IMG/VR virus record: IMGVR_UViG_3300010885_049703
Coordinates: 50,260-114,259 of that record
From: a virus
DNA length: 64,000 nucleotides
Direction: 5' to 3' (one strand)
A program made the position numbers and the translations under genes. The notes beneath the pieces were generated by a model. It saw only the letters and a program-made list of their open reading frames with translations. It was not told where the DNA came from and ran no database searches. This document shows, one piece after another, positions 31,051 through 39,766 of the stretch (position 1 is its first letter; the number at the start of each line of letters is the position of its first letter).

Positions 31051-31348
31051 TGGGAAAAATCCTTTCCCCAGCCGTGAGTAACACCACTGAGAATTTGTCA
31101 GTTTTGAATTGCGTGTTGAGCTTTCGAGCCAAGTTAATGGCATGTCCTGGATTTGAGAAACTTACTTTTTTATACTTGGGGCCAGGAAATTGCTGCAACA
31201 TGTTTGAAGTTTTGAGATTAATTGGAGCACTATCAAAGAACACAGCCCAAATACCATCAGACGCCAACACCTGCTCAGTTTTGTAAGTGGTCTTGTTGGT
31301 GAGTTCAACTAATACTTGAGGTTTAGGTCTAGACAACGGAATCTCCAA
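31034..31348 (-). CDS. Hypothetical phage protein (104 aa)
   Basis: The frame begins with a TTG (LEIPLSRPKPQVLVELTNKT) and no ATG is suitably placed. An ACTAAATA lies 14 nt upstream. Mixed beta strands and a NPGHAINLARKLNTQFKT helix. Family unknown. Confidence 0.65.
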   Translation of the reverse strand: MEIPLSRPKPQVLVELTNKTTYKTEQVLASDGIWAVFFDSAPINLKTSNMLQQFPGPKYKKVSFSNPGHAINLARKLNTQFKTDKFSVVLLTAGERIFPNGTTG

Positions 31349-31362
31349 TAATATAACGCTAT

Positions 31363-31370
31363 TATTTAGT
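31363..31370 (-). promoter_or_regulatory. Late-promoter-like octamer ACTAAATA
   Basis: 14 nt before the TTG start at 31348. Confidence 0.4.
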
Positions 31371-31387
31371 CCGTAATCTAAGCAGTT

Positions 31388-31591
31388 TTAGAACGAGCCG
31401 CCTGTGAACTCTACCTGTATGGCTTCTTGCTTTTTGTCTGCTTGTTCACGTAGTTCCTGAACTTGCAACAGTAACTTGGTTATGTCAGCATGTAGATCTT
31501 TGGCATCCTGCATGGGCATTGAGAATTCCCGAGCAGTCCGTGATTCGTGTGCTTTGATGCGATCTACAAAACGATTGATGTGTAAACTCAT
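31388..31591 (-). CDS. Small conserved phage coiled-coil protein (67 aa)
   Basis: MSLHINRFVDRIKAHESRTA, then a heptad-like helix (DITKLLLQVQELREQADKKQ) and a short beta tail. It resembles a small helical family of T4-like phages. It overlaps the upstream gene by 4 bp. Function unknown. Confidence 0.72.
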   Translation of the reverse strand: MSLHINRFVDRIKAHESRTAREFSMPMQDAKDLHADITKLLLQVQELREQADKKQEAIQVEFTGGSF

Positions 31592-32022
31592 TGTGCTTGT
31601 TCCTTGGTTTTAAATGGACCTCGATAAGTGTATCGTTGCAGTGTGATAAGTTTGGGATTTTGTACTACTTCCCAGCTGCGATTTTGCTGTATTAGATACC
31701 AACCGGCCGCATACCATGATTTTGATTTGCGTGTTTTGGTAAACAGTGGTAATTGCTTTCGAACTTCAAAAATACCATTGTAGGCTCGGCAGTCAGTACG
31801 AAACCCATAGATTTCATCTTGTGCAGGTCTAGCTGTTTTAACTGCAGGTTCGAAGTCAATGCCCACACGCTGACGAATCATTCGCATGGATTTAAAACTA
31901 TGTGTTTGATTATTGATCTTTACCTGAAAGCCATTGTCAGTGGCTTGAATGTTACCTATTTTTTCATCATTGTGTCGCAGTATCCAGTACTGATTGGGTA
32001 TCACGGGTTTGGCTATTATCAT
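31588..32022 (-). CDS. Conserved phage protein (144 aa)
   Basis: Start at the ATG at 32022 (MIIAKPVIPNQYWILRHNDE). A TRKSKSWYAAGWYLIQQNRS segment marks a family of aquatic T4-like phages. It overlaps the RNase H-like gene by 56 bp and the next gene by 4 bp. Function unknown. Confidence 0.75.
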   Translation of the reverse strand: MIIAKPVIPNQYWILRHNDEKIGNIQATDNGFQVKINNQTHSFKSMRMIRQRVGIDFEPAVKTARPAQDEIYGFRTDCRAYNGIFEVRKQLPLFTKTRKSKSWYAAGWYLIQQNRSWEVVQNPKLITLQRYTYRGPFKTKEQAQ

Positions 32023-33016
32023 CAAGAACTCCTTTGTATGTAGCATTGAGCCATTGAGCGTACTGCTCAGCTGACTCAGATATCTTTAGTAAGTCGTAGC
32101 GTCCACAAAATTTCATAAAACGCACACCTACTTGCCCGATGTCTCGGTGTGAAATCTGCTGGGCAATGGCCTGATCCACTTTGGTTTTAATCTCTATGGG
32201 TTGGGCAGTTAAATCAACCAATGCAACGTTGCGATTATAGTCATCCAACACACGATGCTCTGCACCGTGATGATCTGCCCACTTCTGCAACATTAAATTG
32301 TTCCACGCATAGCCTTTGGTATTACGATCCGCATAGGCCTCTTGGAGCCCAACTTTGTTCTTAGTGCCTTTGGTCCTAACCCCTGGATACGCTGAAAATA
32401 CATTATCCGACGCATCGCCTCGCATACATTTTTCAAAGAGAAGCCACGAAGGATCTGGAACTATTTTTGGTGCTTTGGTTTTTTTGTCAATAATCTGTTT
32501 GCCCTTGGCATCAAAAATTCCTTCTAATGTGATGAGCTCGTCAGTAATGCCGTTAAACTGCTGAACGTTGGGTGCTAGAAGTTGTACAAAGTCTGTATCT
32601 GAGCTTACAATAAAATGTTGGTCTTGGGGATGTAAAGCGATCCAGCGAGCAATAACGTCGTCAGCTTCGGCTTCGGGATGCCGTATTACCGAGCAGTTGG
32701 TCTGCTCAGCCAAGTATTTAGTGAACATATCAAATGTTTCCCAGAACAGTTGATCTTCTTCTTGTTCTTTTTCTGTCTGAGCAGCACGGGCCACAGCACG
32801 GTTCTTTTTGTAGGGCTCGTAGAAATCCTTGCGCCAACTGCGCCCCTCCAGTGCGAATATCACGTGATCAGCAGAGAATTTTCTATGGACTTTGTTGATT
32901 GCTGCCAGTGTGATGTGCAAAGCATAGCCTACTTTTTCTTCGGCACTGGTGGCACGAAAAGCCACGTGTCGGGCACGAAAGAACATGTTGGCAGTATCAA
33001 TGAGTAAGTATCGCAT
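31967..33016 (-). CDS. rnh: T4 RNase H-like 5'-3' nuclease (FEN family)
   Basis: A 349-residue protein from the ATG at 33016 (MRYLLIDTANMFFRARHV). PIN/FEN features: the N-terminal D7, FALEGRSWRKDFYEPYKKNR (the primer-arch region), EAEADDVIARW and SSDTDFVQLL metal ligands, and a helix-turn motif region near MRGDASDNVFSAYPGVRTKG. T4 RNase H removes RNA primers and flaps from the lagging strand. Place in the replication set is clear. Confidence 0.87.
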   Translation of the reverse strand: MRYLLIDTANMFFRARHVAFRATSAEEKVGYALHITLAAINKVHRKFSADHVIFALEGRSWRKDFYEPYKKNRAVARAAQTEKEQEEDQLFWETFDMFTKYLAEQTNCSVIRHPEAEADDVIARWIALHPQDQHFIVSSDTDFVQLLAPNVQQFNGITDELITLEGIFDAKGKQIIDKKTKAPKIVPDPSWLLFEKCMRGDASDNVFSAYPGVRTKGTKNKVGLQEAYADRNTKGYAWNNLMLQKWADHHGAEHRVLDDYNRNVALVDLTAQPIEIKTKVDQAIAQQISHRDIGQVGVRFMKFCGRYDLLKISESAEQYAQWLNATYKGVLDDNSQTRDTQSVLDTATQ

Positions 33017-33018
33017 GA

Positions 33019-33726
33019 TTAGATTATGTTGTGAGTACGTACATATTGTAGCACATGATTGGCCCAAAAGCAATGAGCATCAGCACCAAAATGCCAACTA
33101 TCAGGATTTACTGTGGCAAATCCGTTGTTTTTCAGCACATTATTGTAGGTCTGCATAGGATCATAAGGTGCAAGGTAATGATTGCCCCAATCCTGTTGAG
33201 TTGTTATTTTGCTAAAATCCGAATTGCCATTGAACATCACATGACGTATATTGAGCTGTTGTAGCTCTTGATGAAATTCCCAAATTTCACTATGAGCTTG
33301 TTTGGCGCATTGTTGCCAATCCACATCAGCAATGAATTGTTGGTAACGTGATTGTAGATGTTCAGGAACATGATCTATGCCTGACGCATTGACTTGGTAG
33401 TACACACCCTCGTCCAACCATTCCTCGCGTTCCCATGTTGACCACTGTATGATCATAAAGGTGTCTTTGAGTGCTTGCGGAGTTTGCTCGGCAATCCAAC
33501 TGCGTGTGGTACGCATGATGCGTTGATTTGAGCTGGCTGCTTCGGCATCGCACCAAAGTACTGCGTACAGGGCATTGGCTATTTCGCACCCATAACTCAC
33601 ACGTTCGTTTTCAGGATGTGGGCGTCGTCCCAAGCCCCAGAAGAATGGATCATCTTCGGCAAAGCAATGTGGATTCACTGCTTCGGCAGCAGCACTGTGA
33701 CTGTCGCCATTTACGTAAATTATCAT
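33019..33726 (-). CDS. SGNH-hydrolase-like phage protein
   Basis: A 235-residue protein. Block I is VNGDSHSAAAEAV, a Asn/Asp-Ser variant; VMFNGNSDFS may be block III, and the C-terminus has WHFGADAHCFWANHVL, giving the D-x-x-H pair. Similar in layout to 27975, 47374 and 61092. It ends 2 bp before the nuclease gene. Substrate unknown. Confidence 0.75.
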   Translation of the reverse strand: MIIYVNGDSHSAAAEAVNPHCFAEDDPFFWGLGRRPHPENERVSYGCEIANALYAVLWCDAEAASSNQRIMRTTRSWIAEQTPQALKDTFMIIQWSTWEREEWLDEGVYYQVNASGIDHVPEHLQSRYQQFIADVDWQQCAKQAHSEIWEFHQELQQLNIRHVMFNGNSDFSKITTQQDWGNHYLAPYDPMQTYNNVLKNNGFATVNPDSWHFGADAHCFWANHVLQYVRTHNII

Positions 33727-34014
33727 TTATTTGTCATTGATTAAATGTGTGTACTTTAACAAAAACATTGTACGCATGGGTTCACTGTAAAAGTCAAGCA
33801 TGATGTTTCGCTCAACAGAATAAGGTCTTTCACCTCGTGCCTCATTGAGAAATTCTGGGTGGTCAGTATACTCTGTGTGTTCTCTTGGAGTGAATCCCAA
33901 GACTTCGCGCATCTTATCGCGAAGCATTAGCACACTGGGGGTGTTTTTATATTCTTCAGTCATGTGCTGGCGTATGATACGCCACTGCCGGGGAGTAAGT
34001 TTAATTGGCTTCAT
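33727..34014 (-). CDS. Conserved phage protein (95 aa)
   Basis: MKPIKLTPRQWRIIRQHMTE, then TPREHTEYTDHPEFL and a MLDFYSEPMRTMFLLKYTHL tail, matching a family of T4-like cyanophage proteins. Helical and basic. It abuts the SGNH-like gene and overlaps its upstream neighbour by 14 bp. Function unknown. Confidence 0.76.
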   Translation of the reverse strand: MKPIKLTPRQWRIIRQHMTEEYKNTPSVLMLRDKMREVLGFTPREHTEYTDHPEFLNEARGERPYSVERNIMLDFYSEPMRTMFLLKYTHLINDK

Positions 34015-34213
34015 TGATCACTCGCTCACTGAATCTCAACGCAAATAATAGAGCATCGTCTTTATCTTCGAACTCAAACTCCATGGCGCGACTTGTGGGA
34101 TGAAACATAAATCTATTTCCAGGAAGACCAAACATTTCCACAGTCCAACTATAAATGTCGGCATGAGTGATATGAGTATCACCTTCTCGCCAACTCAAAT
34201 GTACAGCGGTCAT
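34001..34213 (-). CDS. Small phage protein, DALLFAL tail (70 aa)
   Basis: MTAVHLSWREGDTHITHADI start and FEFEDKDDALLFALRFSERV end. The DAL(I/L)FAL tail matches 10075-10314 and more loosely the LxW-S small proteins. The ATG/TGA overlap with the upstream gene is 1 bp. Function unknown. Confidence 0.74.
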   Translation of the reverse strand: MTAVHLSWREGDTHITHADIYSWTVEMFGLPGNRFMFHPTSRAMEFEFEDKDDALLFALRFSERVINEAN

Positions 34214-34611
34214 CAGCTTACTTCACTGCGTCCGTCACCAAGGTCCTTGCTGCGAACATAGCGTTGTGGATTCATTGCTTGTTCTTGTTCATAGGTCTCT
34301 AACACTACATTGCGACATACATTTTGAAACCAACGATCAACGATGGCAGCATCTGAGTCGTCCTTTTTCATCATGTATCCTGCACGTACCAAATTAGATA
34401 TAAACTTTTCGTTCCAATCTAATTCAAAACTTCCTTGATGTAGATTTTCTGGATCAATGTCCAGGCTAAGGATAGCAATGTATGGTTCGTCTCGTTCGTT
34501 GGCAAGTTCTTTGGCTGTTTTTGGTGGCGGTGATGGTGGTGCTTTCGTGCGAGGCTCGGAAACTGGCTTTGGTGGTTTTTTTGGTTTAAAAAATTTATCT
34601 AATAATCCCAT
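34213..34611 (-). CDS. Hypothetical phage protein with Pro/Lys-rich head
   Basis: 132 residues. MGLLDKFFKPKKPPKPVSEP and a proline/lysine stretch to residue 32 lead to a globular region with YIAILSLDIDPENLHQGSFE and WNEKFISNLVRAGYM. Likely conserved in large aquatic phages. Function unknown. Confidence 0.72.
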   Translation of the reverse strand: MGLLDKFFKPKKPPKPVSEPRTKAPPSPPPKTAKELANERDEPYIAILSLDIDPENLHQGSFELDWNEKFISNLVRAGYMMKKDDSDAAIVDRWFQNVCRNVVLETYEQEQAMNPQRYVRSKDLGDGRSEVS

Positions 34612-34629
34612 GGCAATGCCCTTTTAAAT

Positions 34630-34845
34630 TTAGTTATTAGACTCGTCGATTCGACCCCAACGTATCTTGAGCCATATTCTTTCATGAATATAATAGTCGA
34701 TGCTTAATAAAATGTGCAGTGCTGTGGCAAATCCGGTGGCACTGCTGATATCACCGGTAAACAGATATGTCCAGAAGATTGTAAATGCCCATGCTGTGAT
34801 TCTATATGATACCATACGTGCTATTGTTCGTTGTTTTGTTTCCAT
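34630..34845 (-). CDS. DUF2061-like small membrane protein (71 aa)
   Basis: MOTIF: TIARMVSYRITAWAFTIFWT, a second span, and YYIHERIWLKIRWGR at the end. The IHE-x-x-W-x-K-I-x-W-G tail is the DUF2061 hallmark. It overlaps the next DUF2061 gene by 25 bp and is clearly its paralogue. Confidence 0.82.
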   Translation of the reverse strand: METKQRTIARMVSYRITAWAFTIFWTYLFTGDISSATGFATALHILLSIDYYIHERIWLKIRWGRIDESNN

Positions 34846-35015
34846 TCTTTACCCCAATTGATTTTCAACCATACACGCTCGTGTATATAATGTGCCAGGG
34901 TCATAAAAATATTGATTATAATTGCACCACTTAATCCGGTCCATGCTGCAGTAATCAATGTTGCCACCACACGCCAAGTGATTGCTCTTACTATTGTTCT
35001 TTTGTGTAATTCCAT
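34821..35015 (-). CDS. DUF2061-like small membrane protein (64 aa), tandem paralogue
   Basis: From the ATG at 35015 (MELHKRTIVRAITWRVVATL), overlapping the queE stop by one base (TGATG). TIVRAITWRVVATLITAAWT and HYIHERVWLKINWGKEW mirror the downstream copy. Two spans by eye. Confidence 0.82.
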   Translation of the reverse strand: MELHKRTIVRAITWRVVATLITAAWTGLSGAIIINIFMTLAHYIHERVWLKINWGKEWKQNNEQ

Positions 35016-35884
35016 CAAGTTCCCCAGGCGTTGCGCCAGATATCTACTTGTAATCTAGGACTGTATCTATAGCCACGCTTCATTGCCAACTCAGCTACCT
35101 GCGGCACATTGAAGTTGTATAAGTCAGCAACGCCGCCCGTGGGCATCAAATACACAGGACCACCAAAGCCAGCTTTGCGGAATTGATACACCGCTTCGTC
35201 AACATCTTTCAAATCATCATCAGTGGACACAACAAACTTGAGATAGGTCATGCCCACCATCTCATAACTTTTTACAACTTCGGGACGTATAGCATCTTCC
35301 CAACGCTCTCCCGAGCATGGTAGTTTTGCACTGACACTGAAAGTCAAACGATCGTAATCTCTGCCGTGTCTAGTGAATTCTTCAAACAGGTATTCTCTAA
35401 CATCTTCATGCAAAAACTGAGTACCATTGGTTTCAAATGTTATGTTACGCAAGCCTTGTTGGCGACATTTTTCGATCAGCTTGGGATATTCAACTTGATA
35501 GCCCAGCAATGGTTCACCGCCTGTGATCACCAGGTGAACATCGTCACTGATGTTGTCTGGACTCCATTTGTTCTTGGGAATCATGCCATGCATACGATCA
35601 GCGATTTCATCCAAGGTCATAAACGGTGACAGATGTTTGAATGCCGGATGCCATGACGCATAACTGTCACAGCCTGTTCGTGCCAGCGGCAAGTCGTTGT
35701 AGGTTTTGTAAAGATGTACGTCGGCAGCAATTTCGTCGGGTTCAGTGGTCTTCTCACCACGCGGTAAGCCAAATCCACGACACTGAAAGTTACACCCAAA
35801 TGTACGCATGAAAACGCTGGGCACACCAGCCCAACGTCCTTCACCTTGTAGACTATAAAATATTTCAGCTATTTTAAGTTGCAT
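35015..35884 (-). CDS. queE: 7-carboxy-7-deazaguanine synthase QueE (phage type)
   Basis: A 289-residue radical SAM enzyme from the ATG at 35884 (MQLKIAEIFYSLQGEGRWAG). Start and SLQGEG substrate motif are typical. Cysteines C31 and C35 (GCNFQCRGFG) and C72 (GCDSYASW) would bind the cluster; the long insertion between them is the phage-type layout. VITGGEPLL and TFETNGTQ follow. It converts carboxy-tetrahydropterin to CDG, a step to 7-deazaguanine. A sigma70 promoter lies 24 bp upstream. Confidence 0.93.
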   Translation of the reverse strand: MQLKIAEIFYSLQGEGRWAGVPSVFMRTFGCNFQCRGFGLPRGEKTTEPDEIAADVHLYKTYNDLPLARTGCDSYASWHPAFKHLSPFMTLDEIADRMHGMIPKNKWSPDNISDDVHLVITGGEPLLGYQVEYPKLIEKCRQQGLRNITFETNGTQFLHEDVREYLFEEFTRHGRDYDRLTFSVSAKLPCSGERWEDAIRPEVVKSYEMVGMTYLKFVVSTDDDLKDVDEAVYQFRKAGFGGPVYLMPTGGVADLYNFNVPQVAELAMKRGYRYSPRLQVDIWRNAWGT

Positions 35885-35908
35885 GATATTCCTTGAAAGT
35901 TTTGTGCG

Positions 35909-35937
35909 AGTATAGCACAAGAAATAAAATTAGTCAA
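35909..35937 (-). promoter_or_regulatory. Sigma70 promoter of queE
   Basis: TTGACT (35932-35937), 17 bp, TATACT (35909-35914). Confidence 0.83.
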
Positions 35938-36304
35938 TGTCTTTTAAGAAAGGTTTTAATTTGGGAGGTTTCCAACCTTCAGGTTTGAGAACTTTGCCAT
36001 CCTTGCGCTTGTTGACCTTACCAGTTTCTGAATCAATTTTGGCAAAGTTTGTTTGCATGACTTCGTTCCAGGCAGCTTCGGCATCTACTCCCATGCTGTG
36101 CAATGCTCCGGTGGTCACTACCAACAGATCAATCAATGCATCCAATTGTTCCACTCGGTCTGCTGCCTGAACAGCTTCTTTGAGTTCATGCCATTCTTCT
36201 TTGATGAGATTCACATACATACGATACTGCTTGGGTTTGAATTCATCTACTGTTTGATCACATGCCAGCATGAATCGTTTTTGATCTTCAAAAATATTTG
36301 TCAT
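35930..36304 (-). CDS. MazG/PRA-PH-like nucleotide pyrophosphohydrolase
   Basis: 124 residues. LIKEEWHELKEAV and LDALIDLLVVTTG form the ExxE...ExxD-type metal site of the all-alpha NTP pyrophosphatase superfamily, followed by NFAKIDSETGKVNKRKDGKV, typical of phage PRA-PH-like proteins. It would hydrolyse (d)NTPs to monophosphates. It overlaps the phosphoribosyltransferase by 4 bp. Confidence 0.83.
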   Translation of the reverse strand: MTNIFEDQKRFMLACDQTVDEFKPKQYRMYVNLIKEEWHELKEAVQAADRVEQLDALIDLLVVTTGALHSMGVDAEAAWNEVMQTNFAKIDSETGKVNKRKDGKVLKPEGWKPPKLKPFLKDID

Positions 36305-36849
36305 TTAGTCCACCATTGTTCCCAGGGAAATACAATCCATTGCGGATCTGCCGCTTTATTAATGTTACATGCGGTATAATTAACATCAAGTTTGCTTTCA
36401 CTTGATTCGTTGTCAACTAGTGTGGCCACACGTACATTTGTGCCCCATATGTGATTCCACCTATCATGATTGGGCAAGCAACCGCTGGGCCAATCTTGTT
36501 GAATCCAGTTCAGTGTGGCACCGGTGTCGTTGATATCATCAACTATGAGTATGTTTTTGGCGTTGATACTATAATCAAATTCTGCCAACAACTGTTCATC
36601 CTTGGGAACGTATCCAAACGCATCTTCGGCCATCCATAAATTGCTTTCCGATTCATTGCCATCGCGCAGACTCACTTTGAGTGTCTCCATGCGCACTCCC
36701 AGGTATTGACTGATGAGATTGGCCGGAACAAGTCCACCACGAGTAATACCCACTACATAGTCAGGTCGCCAGCTGTCGTTGTGAATCTGTCTGATAATCT
36801 CCTGTGTGAAGTTTTCTACATCACGCCAGGTGTAGTATACCCGTTTCAT
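36301..36849 (-). CDS. Phosphoribosyltransferase-like protein
   Basis: 182 residues from the ATG at 36849 (MKRVYYTWRDVENFTQEIIR). Type I PRTase fold: DYVVGITRGGLVPANLIS and the PRPP motif ILIVDDINDTGATL. Such phage enzymes salvage purines or nucleobases. The neighbourhood (queE, MazG-like) suggests nucleotide metabolism. Base specificity unknown. Confidence 0.87.
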   Translation of the reverse strand: MKRVYYTWRDVENFTQEIIRQIHNDSWRPDYVVGITRGGLVPANLISQYLGVRMETLKVSLRDGNESESNLWMAEDAFGYVPKDEQLLAEFDYSINAKNILIVDDINDTGATLNWIQQDWPSGCLPNHDRWNHIWGTNVRVATLVDNESSESKLDVNYTACNINKAADPQWIVFPWEQWWTK

Positions 36850-37634
36850 AGTTTCCTTGCTTTGATTAATAAATGCCAACCCAGATATTCTTTCACTGCA
36901 TCACGCATGGTATCACTCATGGCAGCAAACCAAGGTTCCAATTCATAGCGACCTTCGCGGTATGCTGGTATGTTATACATAAAACAGTGATCCTGCCTAA
37001 TACGTTCTATTTCAAACTGACCATTGAGCATCTGATAAATTTCACCTCTAGTAAATGCTTCGGCGTATGGACATTCAGCCTGTGCTTCAAACTGATCCAG
37101 CCCCTTTTGAATCATTGCATACTTCCAGGAGTTTTTAGCATACACCATAAAACGGAACTCGCCCCCAGGTGCCACTAAACTGTGAATCTCTTGAATGTGT
37201 TGTGCAATATTGGGTGAATGATGTATGACACCATAACTGTACACAAGATCAAACTTGCCAAGATTTTCTATTGCTGTTGCATCATCTGGATCAAGTAAAT
37301 TGATATTGCGGAAATCGCCATGTAAATCTAGAGTTTGGAATCGGTCACGACAGATGTTTAAACTAGCATCACTGATATCAATGCCTGTGTATTCAGCACC
37401 GTGACGCACAAACTGTTCAGCGTCAGTTCCAATACCACACCCAATCTCCAACACCCGCTTGCCTTGCCAGCGATGAAACTGTGCAAAGTCAAGTATGTGT
37501 GGCTCTACACGATAACGACGTGCAGTGACTTCTTCAAAGTACTCTACCGAACCCAAGGGTCGTTGACTGTGACGAATGTTGCAGGGTTGGCGATCCCAAT
37601 AGGATTTTATTTTTTCTTCAAGTTGTTGAGACAT
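36846..37634 (-). CDS. SAM-dependent methyltransferase (class I)
   Basis: 262 residues. Motif I is VLEIGCGIGTDAEQF and the acidic end of strand 2 is YTGIDISDASL; motif IV YSYGVIHHSPN follows. It resembles glycan- or small-molecule methyltransferases. It overlaps its neighbours by 4 and 17 bp, so it lies in an operon with a GT2 glycosyltransferase. Product SAH would be a substrate for SahH. Confidence 0.85.
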   Translation of the reverse strand: MSQQLEEKIKSYWDRQPCNIRHSQRPLGSVEYFEEVTARRYRVEPHILDFAQFHRWQGKRVLEIGCGIGTDAEQFVRHGAEYTGIDISDASLNICRDRFQTLDLHGDFRNINLLDPDDATAIENLGKFDLVYSYGVIHHSPNIAQHIQEIHSLVAPGGEFRFMVYAKNSWKYAMIQKGLDQFEAQAECPYAEAFTRGEIYQMLNGQFEIERIRQDHCFMYNIPAYREGRYELEPWFAAMSDTMRDAVKEYLGWHLLIKARKL

Positions 37635-38484
37635 TAACTGATCCTGATGACATATTGACTTCTCTTTTAGTTGTAGTCATTTGCTTGTTGATGTCGTTAG
37701 CTTCAAGTTTTTCCCAGGGATTCTGTTGGTTGATCTTGACATTCTCCCAAAAAGTAGTATCTATGCCCTTTGATTTCAAATAGCCGGCAATTTTTTCAGT
37801 GTCTGACATTCTATGATTAAACCATTTGACACTATGAAAATCTTCGGGACTGTCAGGCTTACCCTCCAGCATTGGACGATTCTTAAATGTTTCATCATGG
37901 TTGTTGCCGGTGAGATCGTACCGATCATGCTCAACCCACACTGGAATACGCTCCAGGATGTCCACCATGTATGCGATTTGACTCATCCAAGCGTCACTGA
38001 TCTGATGTGGACTCATATATCCAAACATATCAAGCCAGTCTCTGGGAATAATTGGAAAAATACTGTAAGGATGTTCTCTATGAGTATGCACAGCCAATAA
38101 CTTGAATTGACCTTGATACTTCATAATTTCTACATTCCAGCCTTGACTTTGCATCACAGCATCATCATTCCAGAACATTAACCATGCGGCATCGCTGTTT
38201 TTAGCTAGTTCTGTAACGTACTCATTAAGTCTAATATACCCCATGGGTTCAAAGCTCATTGCAGTATAATGTACACCTCGATCATCTAACAATGGTTGTA
38301 AAGATTCTTCCCAGTGTTTGATACCAACTTCGTCATCGTCATCAAAGCCCAGGATAATTTGTATTGTTGATAGGTCTTGAACACGATTAATTAAACTCAT
38401 TATACTGCGTGTCAGCGTCATTGTGCGCCCGCGAGTGGGCAACAAAACTGCTATGTCATACTCATATGAATGTTGTTTTTCCAT
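37618..38484 (-). CDS. GT2-like glycosyltransferase
   Basis: 288 residues. IAVLLPTRGRTMTLTRSIMS is the GT-A start; FDDDDE gives the D-x-D metal site near residue 50 and MFWNDDAVMQ is the acceptor-side acidic motif. The tail is Ser/Thr-rich. Probably transfers a sugar to a virion or cell-surface target. Acceptor unknown. Confidence 0.83.
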   Translation of the reverse strand: MEKQHSYEYDIAVLLPTRGRTMTLTRSIMSLINRVQDLSTIQIILGFDDDDEVGIKHWEESLQPLLDDRGVHYTAMSFEPMGYIRLNEYVTELAKNSDAAWLMFWNDDAVMQSQGWNVEIMKYQGQFKLLAVHTHREHPYSIFPIIPRDWLDMFGYMSPHQISDAWMSQIAYMVDILERIPVWVEHDRYDLTGNNHDETFKNRPMLEGKPDSPEDFHSVKWFNHRMSDTEKIAGYLKSKGIDTTFWENVKINQQNPWEKLEANDINKQMTTTKREVNMSSGSVNVSTT

Positions 38485-38498
38485 TTATTCCTCAAATA

Positions 38499-38996
38499 TT
38501 ATGCAAATAAGTCTTCGTTCCAATGTCTATGTCCCTCGCGGAAAGCCATGTTACTTTGTGTTTCACGTACTTCTACTCGATAACACCACAAACGTTCTGC
38601 TTCACCAGGTCCCCACATATCTGGAATATACACTCCATTGACATACTTGTAAAGCATATCGGCTAGCCCCTCGCAGCCTAATCGTGGAAGAATGGTGAGT
38701 TTGGCCATGTTACGCTGTTGTAACAGTTTAAATGTCTCCAATTCTGGATCATCTTGTGCAACTAACAAGGTGTGATCAAACTGATCTTCTAAAATCTTCT
38801 TTAGTTCTTTGAGTCCACCGTAGTCAGCAGCCCAATTGCGCACATCTAAGTTATCGGTACCAAAGTAAAACTTCATGCTGAATGCATAGCCATGTATTAG
38901 ATTGCAGTGGCTATCAGCACGCCATTGCCGGTAGGCACAGGGAAAGGCATTGTGGTATTCTTTGGTACTAGTATAATTGTATGTAACAGATTGCAT
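38499..38996 (-). CDS. queD: 6-carboxytetrahydropterin synthase QueD
   Basis: 165 residues. C20 (FPCAYRQW), H30 and H35 (ADSHCNLIHGY) match the catalytic and zinc ligands, and FDHTLLV and a conserved VRETQSNMA end are present. QueD converts dihydroneopterin triphosphate (made by FolE, 40997) to carboxy-tetrahydropterin, the substrate of QueE (35015). Ribosome site AGGAG precedes the ATG. Confidence 0.93.
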   Translation of the reverse strand: MQSVTYNYTSTKEYHNAFPCAYRQWRADSHCNLIHGYAFSMKFYFGTDNLDVRNWAADYGGLKELKKILEDQFDHTLLVAQDDPELETFKLLQQRNMAKLTILPRLGCEGLADMLYKYVNGVYIPDMWGPGEAERLWCYRVEVRETQSNMAFREGHRHWNEDLFA

Positions 38997-39076
38997 TGTT
39001 TTCTCCTATAAGTTAATATAGGCTTGCAGAGTTTGTATAGCGGGATGAATGCTCTAAAGGCCGCTGTTGAAAACTA

Positions 39077-39766
39077 TTATATATGGTTTTCTCGGACTTT
39101 GTCTACATTATAGGTAAACACAGTTAGATATTTTTTATAATGATGTTCGCTGCTACTGCAATGGAGTTGAGTACGATCCCAAGAAATCACATCGCCAAGA
39201 TTCCAATCAACGATTTGTTCTATAGTCAGTCCGTGTAAATCTTCTATGGGCATATAGCTCAGATAGTCATGATATGTTTTTTCATCAAATTGATGATCGT
39301 TTATATTAACCACTTGACTATAATCAGCAACAGTACCCTGAGCTAATCCCAAAACATTTGATGCACGATCAATGGATTGTTTGAGATCAAGTCTTGAAAA
39401 CTTAGTACTGGCACCAAACCAATAGTTATCAAAAAACACGGTTGATGCTTTTGGGGAGAAATCCAACGGTATTAAAAAAGATGGTCCCAAACATTCAGCA
39501 GACCACTCACGATGTGAATCCACATGTACTTTTTGATTATACGAACGTTGATAGAAGAAAATTAATTCATCGACTGCCCAATTAAAATTTGCCAACTTGT
39601 TGATAATATCAGTAACTATTTGTTGTGGCCATTCGTCAACATCCCAGTGAGGATGCTTGCTTGACATAGTGGGACGATGATCCCAAGGACCATCTTCCTG
39701 ATCAAAATAATTTTTAAGACTAGCAATATCTTCCGGGGATACTATATCCTTGTACACTTTAGCCAT
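39077..39766 (-). CDS. 2OG-Fe(II) oxygenase-like protein
   Basis: 229 residues. The cupin-type iron ligands can be read as HVDSHREW (H-x-D) and HCSSSEHHYKKYLTVF (distal His and the Arg/Lys for 2-oxoglutarate). Many aquatic phages carry such proteins. Substrate unknown. It overlaps the HIT gene by 8 bp. Confidence 0.68.
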   Translation of the reverse strand: MAKVYKDIVSPEDIASLKNYFDQEDGPWDHRPTMSSKHPHWDVDEWPQQIVTDIINKLANFNWAVDELIFFYQRSYNQKVHVDSHREWSAECLGPSFLIPLDFSPKASTVFFDNYWFGASTKFSRLDLKQSIDRASNVLGLAQGTVADYSQVVNINDHQFDEKTYHDYLSYMPIEDLHGLTIEQIVDWNLGDVISWDRTQLHCSSSEHHYKKYLTVFTYNVDKVRENHI

